NCBI GenBank assembly: GCA_030690545.1 | Contig: JAUYGN010000099.1 | Location: 1 to 49,489, forward strand | DNA: 49,489 bases | Reading direction: 5' to 3' | From: Solirubrobacteraceae bacterium | Lineage (GTDB): Bacteria; Actinomycetota; Thermoleophilia; Solirubrobacterales; Solirubrobacteraceae | Shown: positions 17,528 through 24,901 of the stretch, one piece after another | Layout: each line of letters starts with the position of its first letter | Numbering within the stretch: the first letter of the stretch is position 1 | Notes under the pieces: model-generated | The model's input: only the letters and a program-made list of their open reading frames with translations | The model's database searches: none | What the model was told of the DNA's origin: nothing | Position numbers and translations under genes: made by a program

Positions 17528-18946
17528 TCATGGCAACGAGCGTTCGGTCGGCGGCTCGACGGCGACGATCTCGCTGGCGCCCGGATCGCTCCCGGCGGGC
17601 GGACCGGACGTCGTGTGACCGGCCGGTCCGGCTGTGGCGATCGCGGTGGCCGCGGCCGCCGGTGCCGGAGCGGGCGCGCCGGGGCCCGGCCGCCGCTCGC
17701 CGAGCGCCCAGCGCACGCGGCGCTCGAGGAACGGCCGCTCGACGAAGCGCCAGGAGAGCGCCGCCAGCGCGAGCGTGGCCGGCAGGCCGAGCGCGATCAT
17801 CGCGATCACGAGCGTCGTCGTGCCCGCGTCGGCGCCGACGAGGTCGATGACCTCGAAGATGATCCAGACGTGCAGCAGGTAGAAGGCGTAGGAGCGTGCT
17901 CCGAGGTAGCGGATCGGGCGGTTGGTCAGCCAGCGCGGCGCGCGCTCGGTGCCGAGCTGCCAGACGATCACCGCGGCGAGCGCGGCGCCGGCGCAGATCA
18001 CGGCCATCAGCGCGCGCCGGCCGAGCGCCCCGTGCAGCGCCGTCGTCTGGACCGCGTAGTCCCAGCTGGCGTAGGCCGCCCAGGAGAGCGCGACGAGCGC
18101 GACGAGCGCCCACGCCAGGCGACGGGCGCGGCGCGGGTTGCCGCGCAGCAGCGGCGCGGCGAGCGGCTCGGCGGCGGCGAGCATGATCCCCGGCACGAAG
18201 GCGTAGAAGATCAGCGGCGGGCTCGTCAGCGCGGCGAACGAGCCGCCGCCCTGACGCAGGTAGATGCTGACCAGCCCGGCGCCGCCGATCACGGCGAGCG
18301 CCGCGTACGCGCGGGCGCGCGTGGTGCGGACGCGCCCGCCGAGCCGGTGGCCGAGCAGCGCGGCGAGCGGCAGCAGCGCGTAGAAGGCCATCTCGGCGTT
18401 CAGCGACCAGGCCTGGCCGTAGGGCAGCGTCGCCGAGCCGCCGGTGTAGCTCTGCGTGAACGTGAAGATCGAGACGACCTGCCACCACTCCGACGGCGGC
18501 GCGGTGCCGGACGGGTTGTCGGGCGTCGGGCCGATCGCGCCGTCGAGGCCGAAGCGCAGCAGGACGAGCGCGGCGATGACGTAGAAGGCGGGCACGATCC
18601 GCAGCGCGCGGTTGCGCGCGAAGCGCGGCACGGACGGGCGCTGCGTGCCGAGGATGTACGAGCGCACGAACGGGCGCGCGATGAAGTAGCCCGACAGCGC
18701 GAAGAACAGTCCCAGCCCGAGGTCGAGGCGGCCGACGACCTCCTTCGCCCAGCCGTAGCTCTCGAACGCCTCGCCGGGATCGGCGTTGACGAAGACGTGG
18801 CCGAGGAAGACCATCAGCGCCGCGATCGCCCGCAGGCCGTCGCCGCCGTCGAGCGTGCCGATCAGCCCGTCGCCGACGGCGGGCTGCGCGCCCGCGCGCT
18901 CGTCCGTGGCCGTGGCGTCCGTCATGCGCGTGCAAGCCTGCCACAT
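17528..18946 (-). CDS. Acyltransferase-3 (OafA/YrhL-like) membrane protein
   Basis: 472 residues. Integral-membrane acyltransferase of the type that O-acylates surface polysaccharides or glycolipids. The family opening is present (LDGGDGLRAIAALMVFLGH, with the conserved histidine at the end of the first helix), then GLGLFFALSGYFIARPF, FARNRALRIVPAFYV and further hydrophobic helices, about ten in all. The last 40 residues are Ala/Pro-rich and cytosolic. Start: ATG at 18946, with GAGG about 9 bases upstream; an ATG at 18925 is also possible. It is the first gene of the operon with the acetyltransferase and double methyltransferase, and divergent from the tRNA-Thr gene. Confidence 0.9.
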   Translation of the reverse strand: MWQACTRMTDATATDERAGAQPAVGDGLIGTLDGGDGLRAIAALMVFLGHVFVNADPGEAFESYGWAKEVVGRLDLGLGLFFALSGYFIARPFVRSYILGTQRPSVPRFARNRALRIVPAFYVIAALVLLRFGLDGAIGPTPDNPSGTAPPSEWWQVVSIFTFTQSYTGGSATLPYGQAWSLNAEMAFYALLPLAALLGHRLGGRVRTTRARAYAALAVIGGAGLVSIYLRQGGGSFAALTSPPLIFYAFVPGIMLAAAEPLAAPLLRGNPRRARRLAWALVALVALSWAAYASWDYAVQTTALHGALGRRALMAVICAGAALAAVIVWQLGTERAPRWLTNRPIRYLGARSYAFYLLHVWIIFEVIDLVGADAGTTTLVIAMIALGLPATLALAALSWRFVERPFLERRVRWALGERRPGPGAPAPAPAAAATAIATAGPAGHTTSGPPAGSDPGASEIVAVEPPTERSLP

Positions 18947-18982
18947 CCTGTACTAGCCTCAGCCGCGACGGCGCGCGCGCCC

Positions 18983-19055
18983 GCCCGCCTAGCTCAATTG
19001 GCAGAGCACTTGATTTGTAATCAAGAGGTTGCCGGTTCGATTCCGGCGGCGGGCT
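18983..19055 (+). tRNA. tRNA-Thr (anticodon TGT)
   Basis: 73 nt. The acceptor stem GCCCGCC (18983-18989) pairs with GGCGGGC (19048-19054). D stem GCTC/GAGC, anticodon stem CTTGA/TCAAG with loop TTTGTAA giving anticodon TGT, and T arm GCCGGTTCGATTCCGGC. Discriminator T; CCA is not encoded. The 3' half, from within the anticodon stem to the last base, is the integration site of the adjoining prophage, which leaves the gene intact on the left. Confidence 0.97.
19012..19055 (+). repeat. attL core (44 bp, inside tRNA-Thr)
   Basis: Identical for 44 bases to 38315-38358. It covers the anticodon loop through the discriminator base, so the crossover regenerates a complete tRNA-Thr on the left. Identity stops sharply on both sides: T at 19011 against C at 38314, and T at 19056 against C at 38359. 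Confidence 0.95.
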
Positions 19056-19114
19056 TGAAGGAATAGCCTGCATTTATGGGGTTTCTGGTCGGGACGGCAA
19101 GCGAGGGGGGCGTA

Positions 19115-19170
19115 GGGAGTAGCGCTAGGGAGTAGCAATTAGCGTCGAGGGGCGCTACTCTCGGCGCTAC
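19115..19170. repeat. Integrase arm-type sites, left arm
   Basis: Two direct copies of GGGAGTAGC (19115-19123, 19128-19136) are followed by inverted GCTACTC (19154-19160) and GCTAC (19166-19170). The second copy extends to GGAGTAGCAATT (19129-19140), a 12-mer found again near attR at 38222-38233. Position next to the core and repetition at both ends fit integrase N-domain binding sites. Confidence 0.65.
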
Positions 19171-19262
19171 GCCCTGCCGATAGGACGGGCGACAACCCAA
19201 TACAAAAGCGCCCCCGCGCTGCTGACACAGCCGGGGGCATGGCACAAGGGAGAAGCCCCCTC

Positions 19263-19349
19263 ATGCTCGACCATCGTACGTTCCCGCTTGCGCTCACGCT
19301 CGCCGGAATGGTCCTCATCGTCGCCGGCCTTATGGGGCTGGCGGCATGA
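19263..19349 (+). CDS. Tiny single-span membrane peptide
   Basis: 28 residues, mostly one hydrophobic helix (FPLALTLAGMVLIVAGLMGLAA) after a short polar MLDHRT. GGGAGAAG lies about 7 bases upstream of the ATG. An ATG at 19239 would add eight residues. The stop overlaps the next start (ATGA), the first of three such overlaps, which supports its being translated. A holin-like or toxin-like role is possible by size and topology but not shown by the sequence. Confidence 0.5.
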   Translation: MLDHRTFPLALTLAGMVLIVAGLMGLAA

Positions 19350-19567
19350 CCCCAGTCGAGGCGATGCTGCTCGACGCGATCGAGCGAATGGAAACGATGG
19401 CCGCGGCCTTCGAGGTCCGCGGCCGGACCGACATCGCCGAAGAGCTGACGGCAGGCGCGCAGGTGCTCGCCAACCAGCTCGACGGCCGGGCCGGCGCTGA
19501 CGTGATCGCCAGCGCCGCGCTCGCGCAGGTCCAAGCGTTGGAGCGAATCTCCAGGAGCCTTGCATGA
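19346..19567 (+). CDS. Small helical prophage protein, unknown
   Basis: 73 residues, predicted almost fully alpha-helical (MTPVEAMLLDAIERMETMAA; then ADVIASAALAQVQALERISR). No recognised domain. It overlaps the preceding and following genes by ATGA, so it is part of a translationally coupled set downstream of attL. Confidence 0.6.
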   Translation: MTPVEAMLLDAIERMETMAAAFEVRGRTDIAEELTAGAQVLANQLDGRAGADVIASAALAQVQALERISRSLA

Positions 19568-19797
19568 CGACCGGCGTCGAGATCTATGACCGCCTGCTCG
19601 ATCGCGTCGAGGCTGGCCTGCGCGTTGTCGTCTGCCCGATGCGGGCGCCGGATGGGCGCTGCACGGTCGTCGGCGATGTACAGGCCGTGCCGCAGACCGT
19701 CGAAGGGCTACTGGTCTGTATGCGGCCCGACCTCGCCGCACTCAGTCATGCCGCCAGCGTGCAGCGCCTCGCGCTCCGTCGCGGGTACCGGTCATGA
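19564..19797 (+). CDS. Small prophage protein, unknown
   Basis: 77 residues with three cysteine-bearing or strand-like segments (LRVVVCPMRAPDGRCTVVGD, VEGLLVCMRPDL). No recognised family. ATGA overlaps on both sides couple it to the 73-residue protein and to the pilin-like protein. Confidence 0.6.
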   Translation: MTTGVEIYDRLLDRVEAGLRVVVCPMRAPDGRCTVVGDVQAVPQTVEGLLVCMRPDLAALSHAASVQRLALRRGYRS

Positions 19798-20285
19798 GCC
19801 TCGTCGAGGTCGTCGTGGCCGCGGCACTCATGCTCATCGTCAGCTTCGGGCTGCTTCGGACGCTCGACGCGACGACGGCGCAGGGAGCGCAGAACGCCGC
19901 ACGCGCTGAGGCCGTAGCTGTCGCTCGCGAGGCGACGGAGCGGCTGCGCGGGCTGCCAGACACGACGCTGGCGAGTTCGACCGGCATCGCGGCGGCTCTC
20001 GCTGCGCCGATGGGCGGCGCAGCAGCGCAAGATGCCGGCTTCGTGATCGACAGGACCGGCCGCGTCTTCGCACTCGCGTTCGAGACGTGCGGAGCGAACA
20101 TCGACGGGGCGGGTACATCGACGAGCTGCACGCCGGAAGCTGTCGGCCACGTGCAGCAGGTCGACGTGATCGTGAGCTGGGATCGGCCGCGAGCGGGGAG
20201 CTTCCAGCTCCGAAGCGTGCGCCTCGTAGGCGCGACGCCGGCAGTGCAGGCAGTTCAGGGGCAGGGGGAGGCTGTCGATACTTAG
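19794..20285 (+). CDS. Type IV pseudopilin-like protein lacking a leader
   Basis: 163 residues. The N-terminus (MSLVEVVVAAALMLIVSFGL) looks like the mature start of a PilV/GspI-type pseudopilin: glutamate at position 5 followed by a hydrophobic helix. A helical stretch (ARAEAVAVAREATERLRGLP) and a beta-rich globular end (VQQVDVIVSWDRPRAGSFQL) with two cysteines (ETCGAN, TSCTPE) complete it. There is no positively charged leader or -1 glycine: the ATG itself occupies mature position +1, and the codons just upstream in frame encode no leader. It may therefore bypass prepilin peptidase or simply be a one-span membrane protein. Its place in a prophage, next to attL, is unusual. ATGA-coupled to the gene before it. 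Confidence 0.6.
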   Translation: MSLVEVVVAAALMLIVSFGLLRTLDATTAQGAQNAARAEAVAVAREATERLRGLPDTTLASSTGIAAALAAPMGGAAAQDAGFVIDRTGRVFALAFETCGANIDGAGTSTSCTPEAVGHVQQVDVIVSWDRPRAGSFQLRSVRLVGATPAVQAVQGQGEAVDT

Positions 20286-20369
20286 TCGAGGGCGAAACGC
20301 GACCCTCGACGGGTCGCGTCCGCGACTGGAACGGTCGCGCTGACGAGCTCCCTAACGAAAGGCAAACCC

Positions 20370-20522
20370 GTGGCCCCACTGACGCTGACTGACGCCGACC
20401 TGCACTCGCTCGCGCGAGTGCGCGAGGCGCTGGTAGAGGCAGCTCGCGAGAGCGGGACTCTAGGAAGCCTGTACTGGCGCATCCATGGCAGCCTGCGCGA
20501 ACTCGAAGAGCAGAGCGCCTAG
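20370..20522 (+). CDS. Small prophage protein, unknown
   Basis: 50 residues, helical (LTDADLHSLARVREALVEAA; ending LYWRIHGSLRELEEQSA). AAAGG lies about 6 bases before the GTG. The stop is 7 bases before the integrase ATG at 20530, which suggests co-expression. Possibly a recombination accessory protein by position; no family recognised. Confidence 0.55.
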   Translation: MAPLTLTDADLHSLARVREALVEAARESGTLGSLYWRIHGSLRELEEQSA

Positions 20523-20529
20523 CAAGGCG

Positions 20530-21768
20530 ATGCCTGCCGCAACCCCAGCCGGCGCCCTCGTTGTCGTACCCGCGAAGGACGGCTCCGGCCGCCTGTACTT
20601 CGAGGCGACTTGGAGGCACGCGGGCCGCGCGATGAAGCGCCGGCTGGGGCCGGCTTGGGTCCGTCCGCGAGCGGCCCCGGCCGACGTGAAGGGCTGGCAG
20701 CGTAGCTACGAGAAGCGCCCCGGCAACCCTCGCAGTGGCGAGCTGACGCCCCAGCAGGCCACCGCGGCCATGCGCGACCTCATCGAGCAGGTCGCGACGT
20801 CGGCGCCCGTTAGCGGCGCCCCCAGGACGTTCAGAGAGGCCGCCCGTGCGTGGCTTGACGATCCGCACGAGCGTGCGCACACGTGGACGCCCGAGACGTA
20901 CGCCTTCAACCGGGGACTGCTCCGCGAGCCCGACGAGCGCGACGAGCGTCGCGGCCGGATCATGGCGGCATTCGGCGACAAGCGTGTCGACCGGATCACC
21001 GTCGAGGACATCCGCAAATACCTGCGAAGGCTCGACGGCAAGGTATCGGCACGGACCGTCAACGCCCATCGACAAGTCATGAGTAGCGTCTTCGCCGACG
21101 CAGCAGCCCGCGGTTGGCGCACGGGGAACCCTGCCGCGGCCGTCGCCAAGCGTCGCCAGCCCGCCGCGCCCGAGCTGAGCATGTTCACGGTCGAGCAGGT
21201 CGAGGCGATAGCCGCGCAGGCCGGCGGCGAACCGGGCGCGCTCATCATCGTCGCTGCGATGACCGGTCTACGGCGCGGCGAGCTCGTCGCGCTGCGCTGG
21301 CGCGACATCCACTTCCGGCAGGCCGCGATCCACGTCGGGCGCGCCGTGTCGGCTGGCGAGGTCAAGCGGCCGAAGTCCGGCAAGGGGCGCGTCGTGCCGC
21401 TCGCCGAGCGCCCCGCTGAGGTTCTGCGCGAGCTGTCCCGTCGCGAGCGCTGGACCGGCCCGGATGATCTCGTCTTCCCGCGCGCCGACGGTGGTCGTCG
21501 CGATCCCGACGCCGTGAGCCACGCGTACGTCGAGGCTCGCAACCGTGCGACGTCCCCAGCGATTCCGCTGGCCGACGCGGCCGGAGTCCCGCCGCTGCGC
21601 TTTCACGACCTGCGCCACACGTTCGGGACGCTCTGCGCCCGTGGCGGCGTGTCGGGCTTCGACATCCAGGCGTGGATGGGCCACTCCTCATACGCGACAA
21701 CCCAACGCTACCTTCACCACGCGCCGCGCGCCGATGACGCGGCGCGCTTGTCTGCGGTCCTTCGCTAG
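20530..21768 (+). CDS. int: Tyrosine-family phage integrase
   Basis: 412 residues. Catalyses site-specific recombination between the phage and tRNA-Thr attachment sites. Architecture: N-terminal arm-binding/AP2-like part (LYFEATWRHAGRAMKRRLG), SAM-like core-binding domain (about 100-200) and C-terminal catalytic domain. Catalytic residues visible: Arg248 in TGLRRGELVALRW, Lys in KSGKGR (272-277), His359-x-x-Arg362 in FHDLRHTF, His385 in WMGHSS and the nucleophile Tyr394 in TTQRYLHH. All are present, so the enzyme should be active. The ATG at 20530 is preferred; an in-frame ATG at 20485 would overlap the preceding gene. It ends 16 bases from the convergent collagen-like gene. Confidence 0.95.
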   Translation: MPAATPAGALVVVPAKDGSGRLYFEATWRHAGRAMKRRLGPAWVRPRAAPADVKGWQRSYEKRPGNPRSGELTPQQATAAMRDLIEQVATSAPVSGAPRTFREAARAWLDDPHERAHTWTPETYAFNRGLLREPDERDERRGRIMAAFGDKRVDRITVEDIRKYLRRLDGKVSARTVNAHRQVMSSVFADAAARGWRTGNPAAAVAKRRQPAAPELSMFTVEQVEAIAAQAGGEPGALIIVAAMTGLRRGELVALRWRDIHFRQAAIHVGRAVSAGEVKRPKSGKGRVVPLAERPAEVLRELSRRERWTGPDDLVFPRADGGRRDPDAVSHAYVEARNRATSPAIPLADAAGVPPLRFHDLRHTFGTLCARGGVSGFDIQAWMGHSSYATTQRYLHHAPRADDAARLSAVLR

Positions 21769-21784
21769 CCGGACCGGGCCTGCG

Positions 21785-22393
21785 TCACGCCGCCCGGAAG
21801 AAGATGCCGGAGAGGGCGAGGTAGCCGACAGGGTTCGACGCGCCGCCGACCTGTAGGAAGAGCTGGCCGTTGGTCTGCATGTCGACACGGGTAGCAGCGT
21901 TGGCGGGGTTGGTGCCCACGTGGAATAGCCGGTCTGATGGCGGGCGGTAGCCGACGGGCAGGGTGAGGATGACGCCGGTAACCCAGTTGCCGCCCGCTCG
22001 GTCGAGCAGACCCTCTAGGTAGACGATGCCGTTGTGCTTGTAGTACCCGGCGTGACCCCAAGGCGGGGTGCCCGTGCCGCCTCCAAACACGCGCCAACTG
22101 TTACTGAACGTGAAGGCGATCCGCGACTCCAGCGGCGGCGAGGCACCGGGCGGTCCAGTCGGACCCATCGGCCCGGTCAGCCCAGTCGGGCCAGCGGGGC
22201 CGGTCGCCCCCGTCGTTCCGGTCGCCCCCGTTGGTCCAGTCGGGCCGGTTGGTCCGGCGGGGCCCGTTGGCCCAGTCGGCCCCGGGGGTCCCGCCGAGCC
22301 GCCGCCGGGGACTGCGCGCTCCAACGTGCTTACCCGTCGGCCGAGAGCGCCGAACTCACTGGCCACGGTCGGGGCTTGCTCGTAGCTGCTCAT
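21785..22393 (-). CDS. Collagen-like tail tip/fibre protein
   Basis: 202 residues. A short N-terminal part (STLERAV, probable trimer-nucleating helix) precedes about 17-18 uninterrupted Gly-X-Y triplets at residues 31-88, mostly GPT with GAT, GPA and GPP. A C-terminal beta-rich domain (about 90-202; WGHAGYYKHNGIVYLEGLLD, then QTNGQLFLQVGG) is probably the trimeric receptor-binding head. Collagen-type stalks in phage fibres form triple helices that extend receptor-binding domains. It is the last gene of the late operon; its ATG overlaps the stop of the tip protein gene. The many threonines in the Y position are potential glycosylation sites. Confidence 0.85.
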   Translation of the reverse strand: MSSYEQAPTVASEFGALGRRVSTLERAVPGGGSAGPPGPTGPTGPAGPTGPTGPTGATGTTGATGPAGPTGLTGPMGPTGPPGASPPLESRIAFTFSNSWRVFGGGTGTPPWGHAGYYKHNGIVYLEGLLDRAGGNWVTGVILTLPVGYRPPSDRLFHVGTNPANAATRVDMQTNGQLFLQVGGASNPVGYLALSGIFFRAA

Positions 22394-23496
22394 GCCGCGA
22401 TCTCCGCTGAGACGGTGCCGGTCAGCGACGCGTCTTCGTCCGTGCTGTCTGGAGCTTGGAAGCGTTCGCGGCCGTCCTCGTCAAGGACGATCGTGATGGC
22501 GTTGATTCGCACGTTGACATCCTCCTCGATGGCGGCTCTGCGCACGAGGACACGCACGGTGTCGCCGAGCCAGTAGTCGTCAAACGGCTTCGGGGCAAGG
22601 GACGCGTCAGGTAGAAACTCGACAACGCGGACCGGAGCGGGGCGTAGTGCTGCGGTTGCGAGTACGTCGAGCCGCGGTTGCTCTTCCACGTCGGCGTGTC
22701 CAGCCAGCGTCGCCCACCGGCCGTGCGCGGCGATGGCCGTCTGTGTGCTGACGAGCGCGTCCTTGCCGATCGCGTGGCTGACGCTGATCGGCGGGCTGAT
22801 CGTGCGCGTGAACTCGGTGACGTTCGCACGTGTCTGTTCGCCATGCTCGAACCGGACCGTTGCGGTCCGGTTGATGCCCTGCGCGGCCACGATGTGCAGC
22901 TCGGCGAGTGCTGTTCCGGTGTCGATTGGGCGCTCGAAGAAGTCGAAGCCGCCGGACAGTTCGGAGAGGTCCACGATCGCGCGCCCGATGTTCGTTCCGG
23001 CCGCGTAGGTGATGTCGCGGGCGACGGTGGCTTCCGTCGCGCCCGTTGTCGTGAGCCCGGTTGCGCCGAGCGCGTTCTCTGTGTCTACGAGCTGCTTAGC
23101 GATCTGCGCGGCCTGCACCCCGACGAACGGCGCGGGCGCAGGGAACATGAACCGTCCCGTGCGTGAGCCGTCGCCCAGCAGGCGCCAGAACGGGGACCGG
23201 AACGTTGCCGTGATGGTGGCGTCGTGCTCGGCGTGATCTCGGACGAGCGCCAGGTGGCCGCGGAACCGTAGGGTGCCGTTTGCTGCGCTGTCGGCGTGTC
23301 GGTGAGCGCGAAGCTCCGGGACGCCGCGCTTGAGTGCGTGGTGCAGCAGTCCGGCGGCGGGGTCTTCGGCGCTGAGCGTCAAAGTGACTTCGGCGTAGTG
23401 GTTGCGTCGCCATGACAGCGACACATCGCGAGCGGTCGTGAGCTGCGCGAGAGGGGCGCCGCCAGGTTGGCAGAGCTGTAGGGACCAGTCAGCCAT
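22390..23496 (-). CDS. Phage tail tip / Gp37-like protein
   Basis: 368 residues. By position (after the distal tail protein) and content it resembles the ReqiPepy6 Gp37-like family of actinophage tail proteins, which are related to the baseplate hub. Visible: an N-terminal strand-rich part (VSLSWRRNHYAEVTLTLSAE), a central domain with a FDFFERP segment, and a C-terminal module with DDYWLGDTVRVLVRR and VRINAITIVLDEDGRERF, typical of hub beta domains. Its start overlaps the stop of the preceding gene by one base. There is no visible peptidoglycan hydrolase motif. Confidence 0.72.
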   Translation of the reverse strand: MADWSLQLCQPGGAPLAQLTTARDVSLSWRRNHYAEVTLTLSAEDPAAGLLHHALKRGVPELRAHRHADSAANGTLRFRGHLALVRDHAEHDATITATFRSPFWRLLGDGSRTGRFMFPAPAPFVGVQAAQIAKQLVDTENALGATGLTTTGATEATVARDITYAAGTNIGRAIVDLSELSGGFDFFERPIDTGTALAELHIVAAQGINRTATVRFEHGEQTRANVTEFTRTISPPISVSHAIGKDALVSTQTAIAAHGRWATLAGHADVEEQPRLDVLATAALRPAPVRVVEFLPDASLAPKPFDDYWLGDTVRVLVRRAAIEEDVNVRINAITIVLDEDGRERFQAPDSTDEDASLTGTVSAEIAA

Positions 23497-24890
23497 CAGT
23501 ACGCGTCCCTATGGATGACGGTGAGTCGCGGGTTCTGGGAGGAGTGCGCCGACGCGAGGCGAAGCTGTGTCGTCCCGGTGGGCAGATCGGTCCAGCGGGA
23601 GTTCGCAGAGTCGATCATGTGCCGCAGTGAGATGCGTTGGCCGGGCCGGACGAGATCTACCGTCCTCGTCCGCACGTCAATCTCAATCCACCCTGTCGCC
23701 GCTTCGCTGGACAGCTGTCCACGAAGGGAAACGATGCAGCCGTCAGGCGAGAAGACGGCCGGGTTGAAGACGCCCCATGTCGCCGCGCCACCGATCCGCA
23801 GTATGGCCGGTGTCTCTCGCTCGCCTGCGTTCGTGACGTTCACGAGGCCGCCCGCGGCGTCTCCGGTGGATGAGAGTGAGTTGTGCACGGTACCCTGCCA
23901 TCGACAGCCCGGCGAGTCCCCGTCGAAGTACGGCGCATCGGCGGGGGCGCTGGGCGTGATCTTTGCGGCATCGACGTAGACCGGTCCGGTCGAGCCGGTC
24001 AACGCGCTACGCACGGCCAGCGACACAATGCTCGACGAGCCCAGTGTGAAGGCGACCGACAGCCGCCGGAACTCCGGGAACTGGTCGAACGTGTGGGCAG
24101 CGACAATAGGGCTACCGGACGGGCCGGCCGCAAGCTGGACTTGGTAGCCGAGCGGACCTGCTACCCACACGTCGGCGCGGTATGTGCCGGCGGCTAGGGT
24201 TATCGTGGAGGTCACGATCCCCTGCCCCGCCGGGCTGGTCGTATGCGTGAAGCTCCCGACGTACTGGCCGGACGGTGCAGTGAGGCCGCCCGGAAGTTCC
24301 GAGTCATGAGCGCGGGTGAGTGTCGCTGCGCCGCTGAGATGCGTTCCCGACGTCGACCAGCCGGTCGTATTGATCTCGAAGCTCGGATTCAGCACGCGGT
24401 TTACCATGCTCGCTGATGTCGTCGCGGCTGCACCGACGACAGTCGTTTCGGTTTGACGGTAGGCACGCGGATCGGACGCGGCGAGGATTGCTTGGTAGCG
24501 CAGTAGCGCTTGCGCTTCCTTCAGCGTCGGCGAAATGCCGCTGGCGAGCTTGACGAGCCGCTGAAGCTGAAGGCCTGATGCGCCTTCAGTCCACTTCAGC
24601 ATCGCGGGCTGGCCGTCGAGTGTGGCGACCAGCGGTGATGTGATCGCGCGCAGCTCGGCGTACGCGGCTTCCGGCGTGCCGCCGAACACGTCGCCGACGA
24701 TCTCGATTAGCTGCTCGTCGGTGTAGCGCGTCTCGTCAATCGTGCCATGCCCGGTCGGGCGCGGACGGACGCTGCGACGCACGGGCGAGCTGCCCTGCAA
24801 GCCCTTGACCTCCACGACCTCGCGGCCAGCGGTGTTCATGAGCGCGACGGGGGACCCCGCTTGGTTGTCGATGGTCAATGCAGAGAGCAT
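23496..24890 (-). CDS. Distal tail (Dit-like) protein with an inserted carbohydrate-binding-like domain
   Basis: 464 residues. The N-terminal about 150 residues resemble a siphophage Dit/tail-tube-cap domain (VEVKGLQGSS, DETRYTDEQLIEIVGDVFGG). A central jelly-roll-like domain starts at about 165 with LNPSFEINTTGWSTSG, the opening typical of CBM4/9-type modules, and runs to about 310. The C-terminal part (from about 350) resumes the Dit-type scaffold (GWIEIDVRTRTVDLVRPGQ). Inserted CBM domains in evolved Dit proteins are known to help phages bind host surface glycans. Its role as host-binding protein here is inferred from architecture and location after the tape measure. Confidence 0.75.
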   Translation of the reverse strand: MLSALTIDNQAGSPVALMNTAGREVVEVKGLQGSSPVRRSVRPRPTGHGTIDETRYTDEQLIEIVGDVFGGTPEAAYAELRAITSPLVATLDGQPAMLKWTEGASGLQLQRLVKLASGISPTLKEAQALLRYQAILAASDPRAYRQTETTVVGAAATTSASMVNRVLNPSFEINTTGWSTSGTHLSGAATLTRAHDSELPGGLTAPSGQYVGSFTHTTSPAGQGIVTSTITLAAGTYRADVWVAGPLGYQVQLAAGPSGSPIVAAHTFDQFPEFRRLSVAFTLGSSSIVSLAVRSALTGSTGPVYVDAAKITPSAPADAPYFDGDSPGCRWQGTVHNSLSSTGDAAGGLVNVTNAGERETPAILRIGGAATWGVFNPAVFSPDGCIVSLRGQLSSEAATGWIEIDVRTRTVDLVRPGQRISLRHMIDSANSRWTDLPTGTTQLRLASAHSSQNPRLTVIHRDAY

Positions 24891-24901
24891 CCAGTTTCCC
24901 C

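Noticed and set aside
22139-22310. Short-period GC-rich repeats that might look like a CRISPR or satellite array
   Set aside because: They are the codons of the collagen Gly-X-Y repeat (9-base periodicity), with no spacers.
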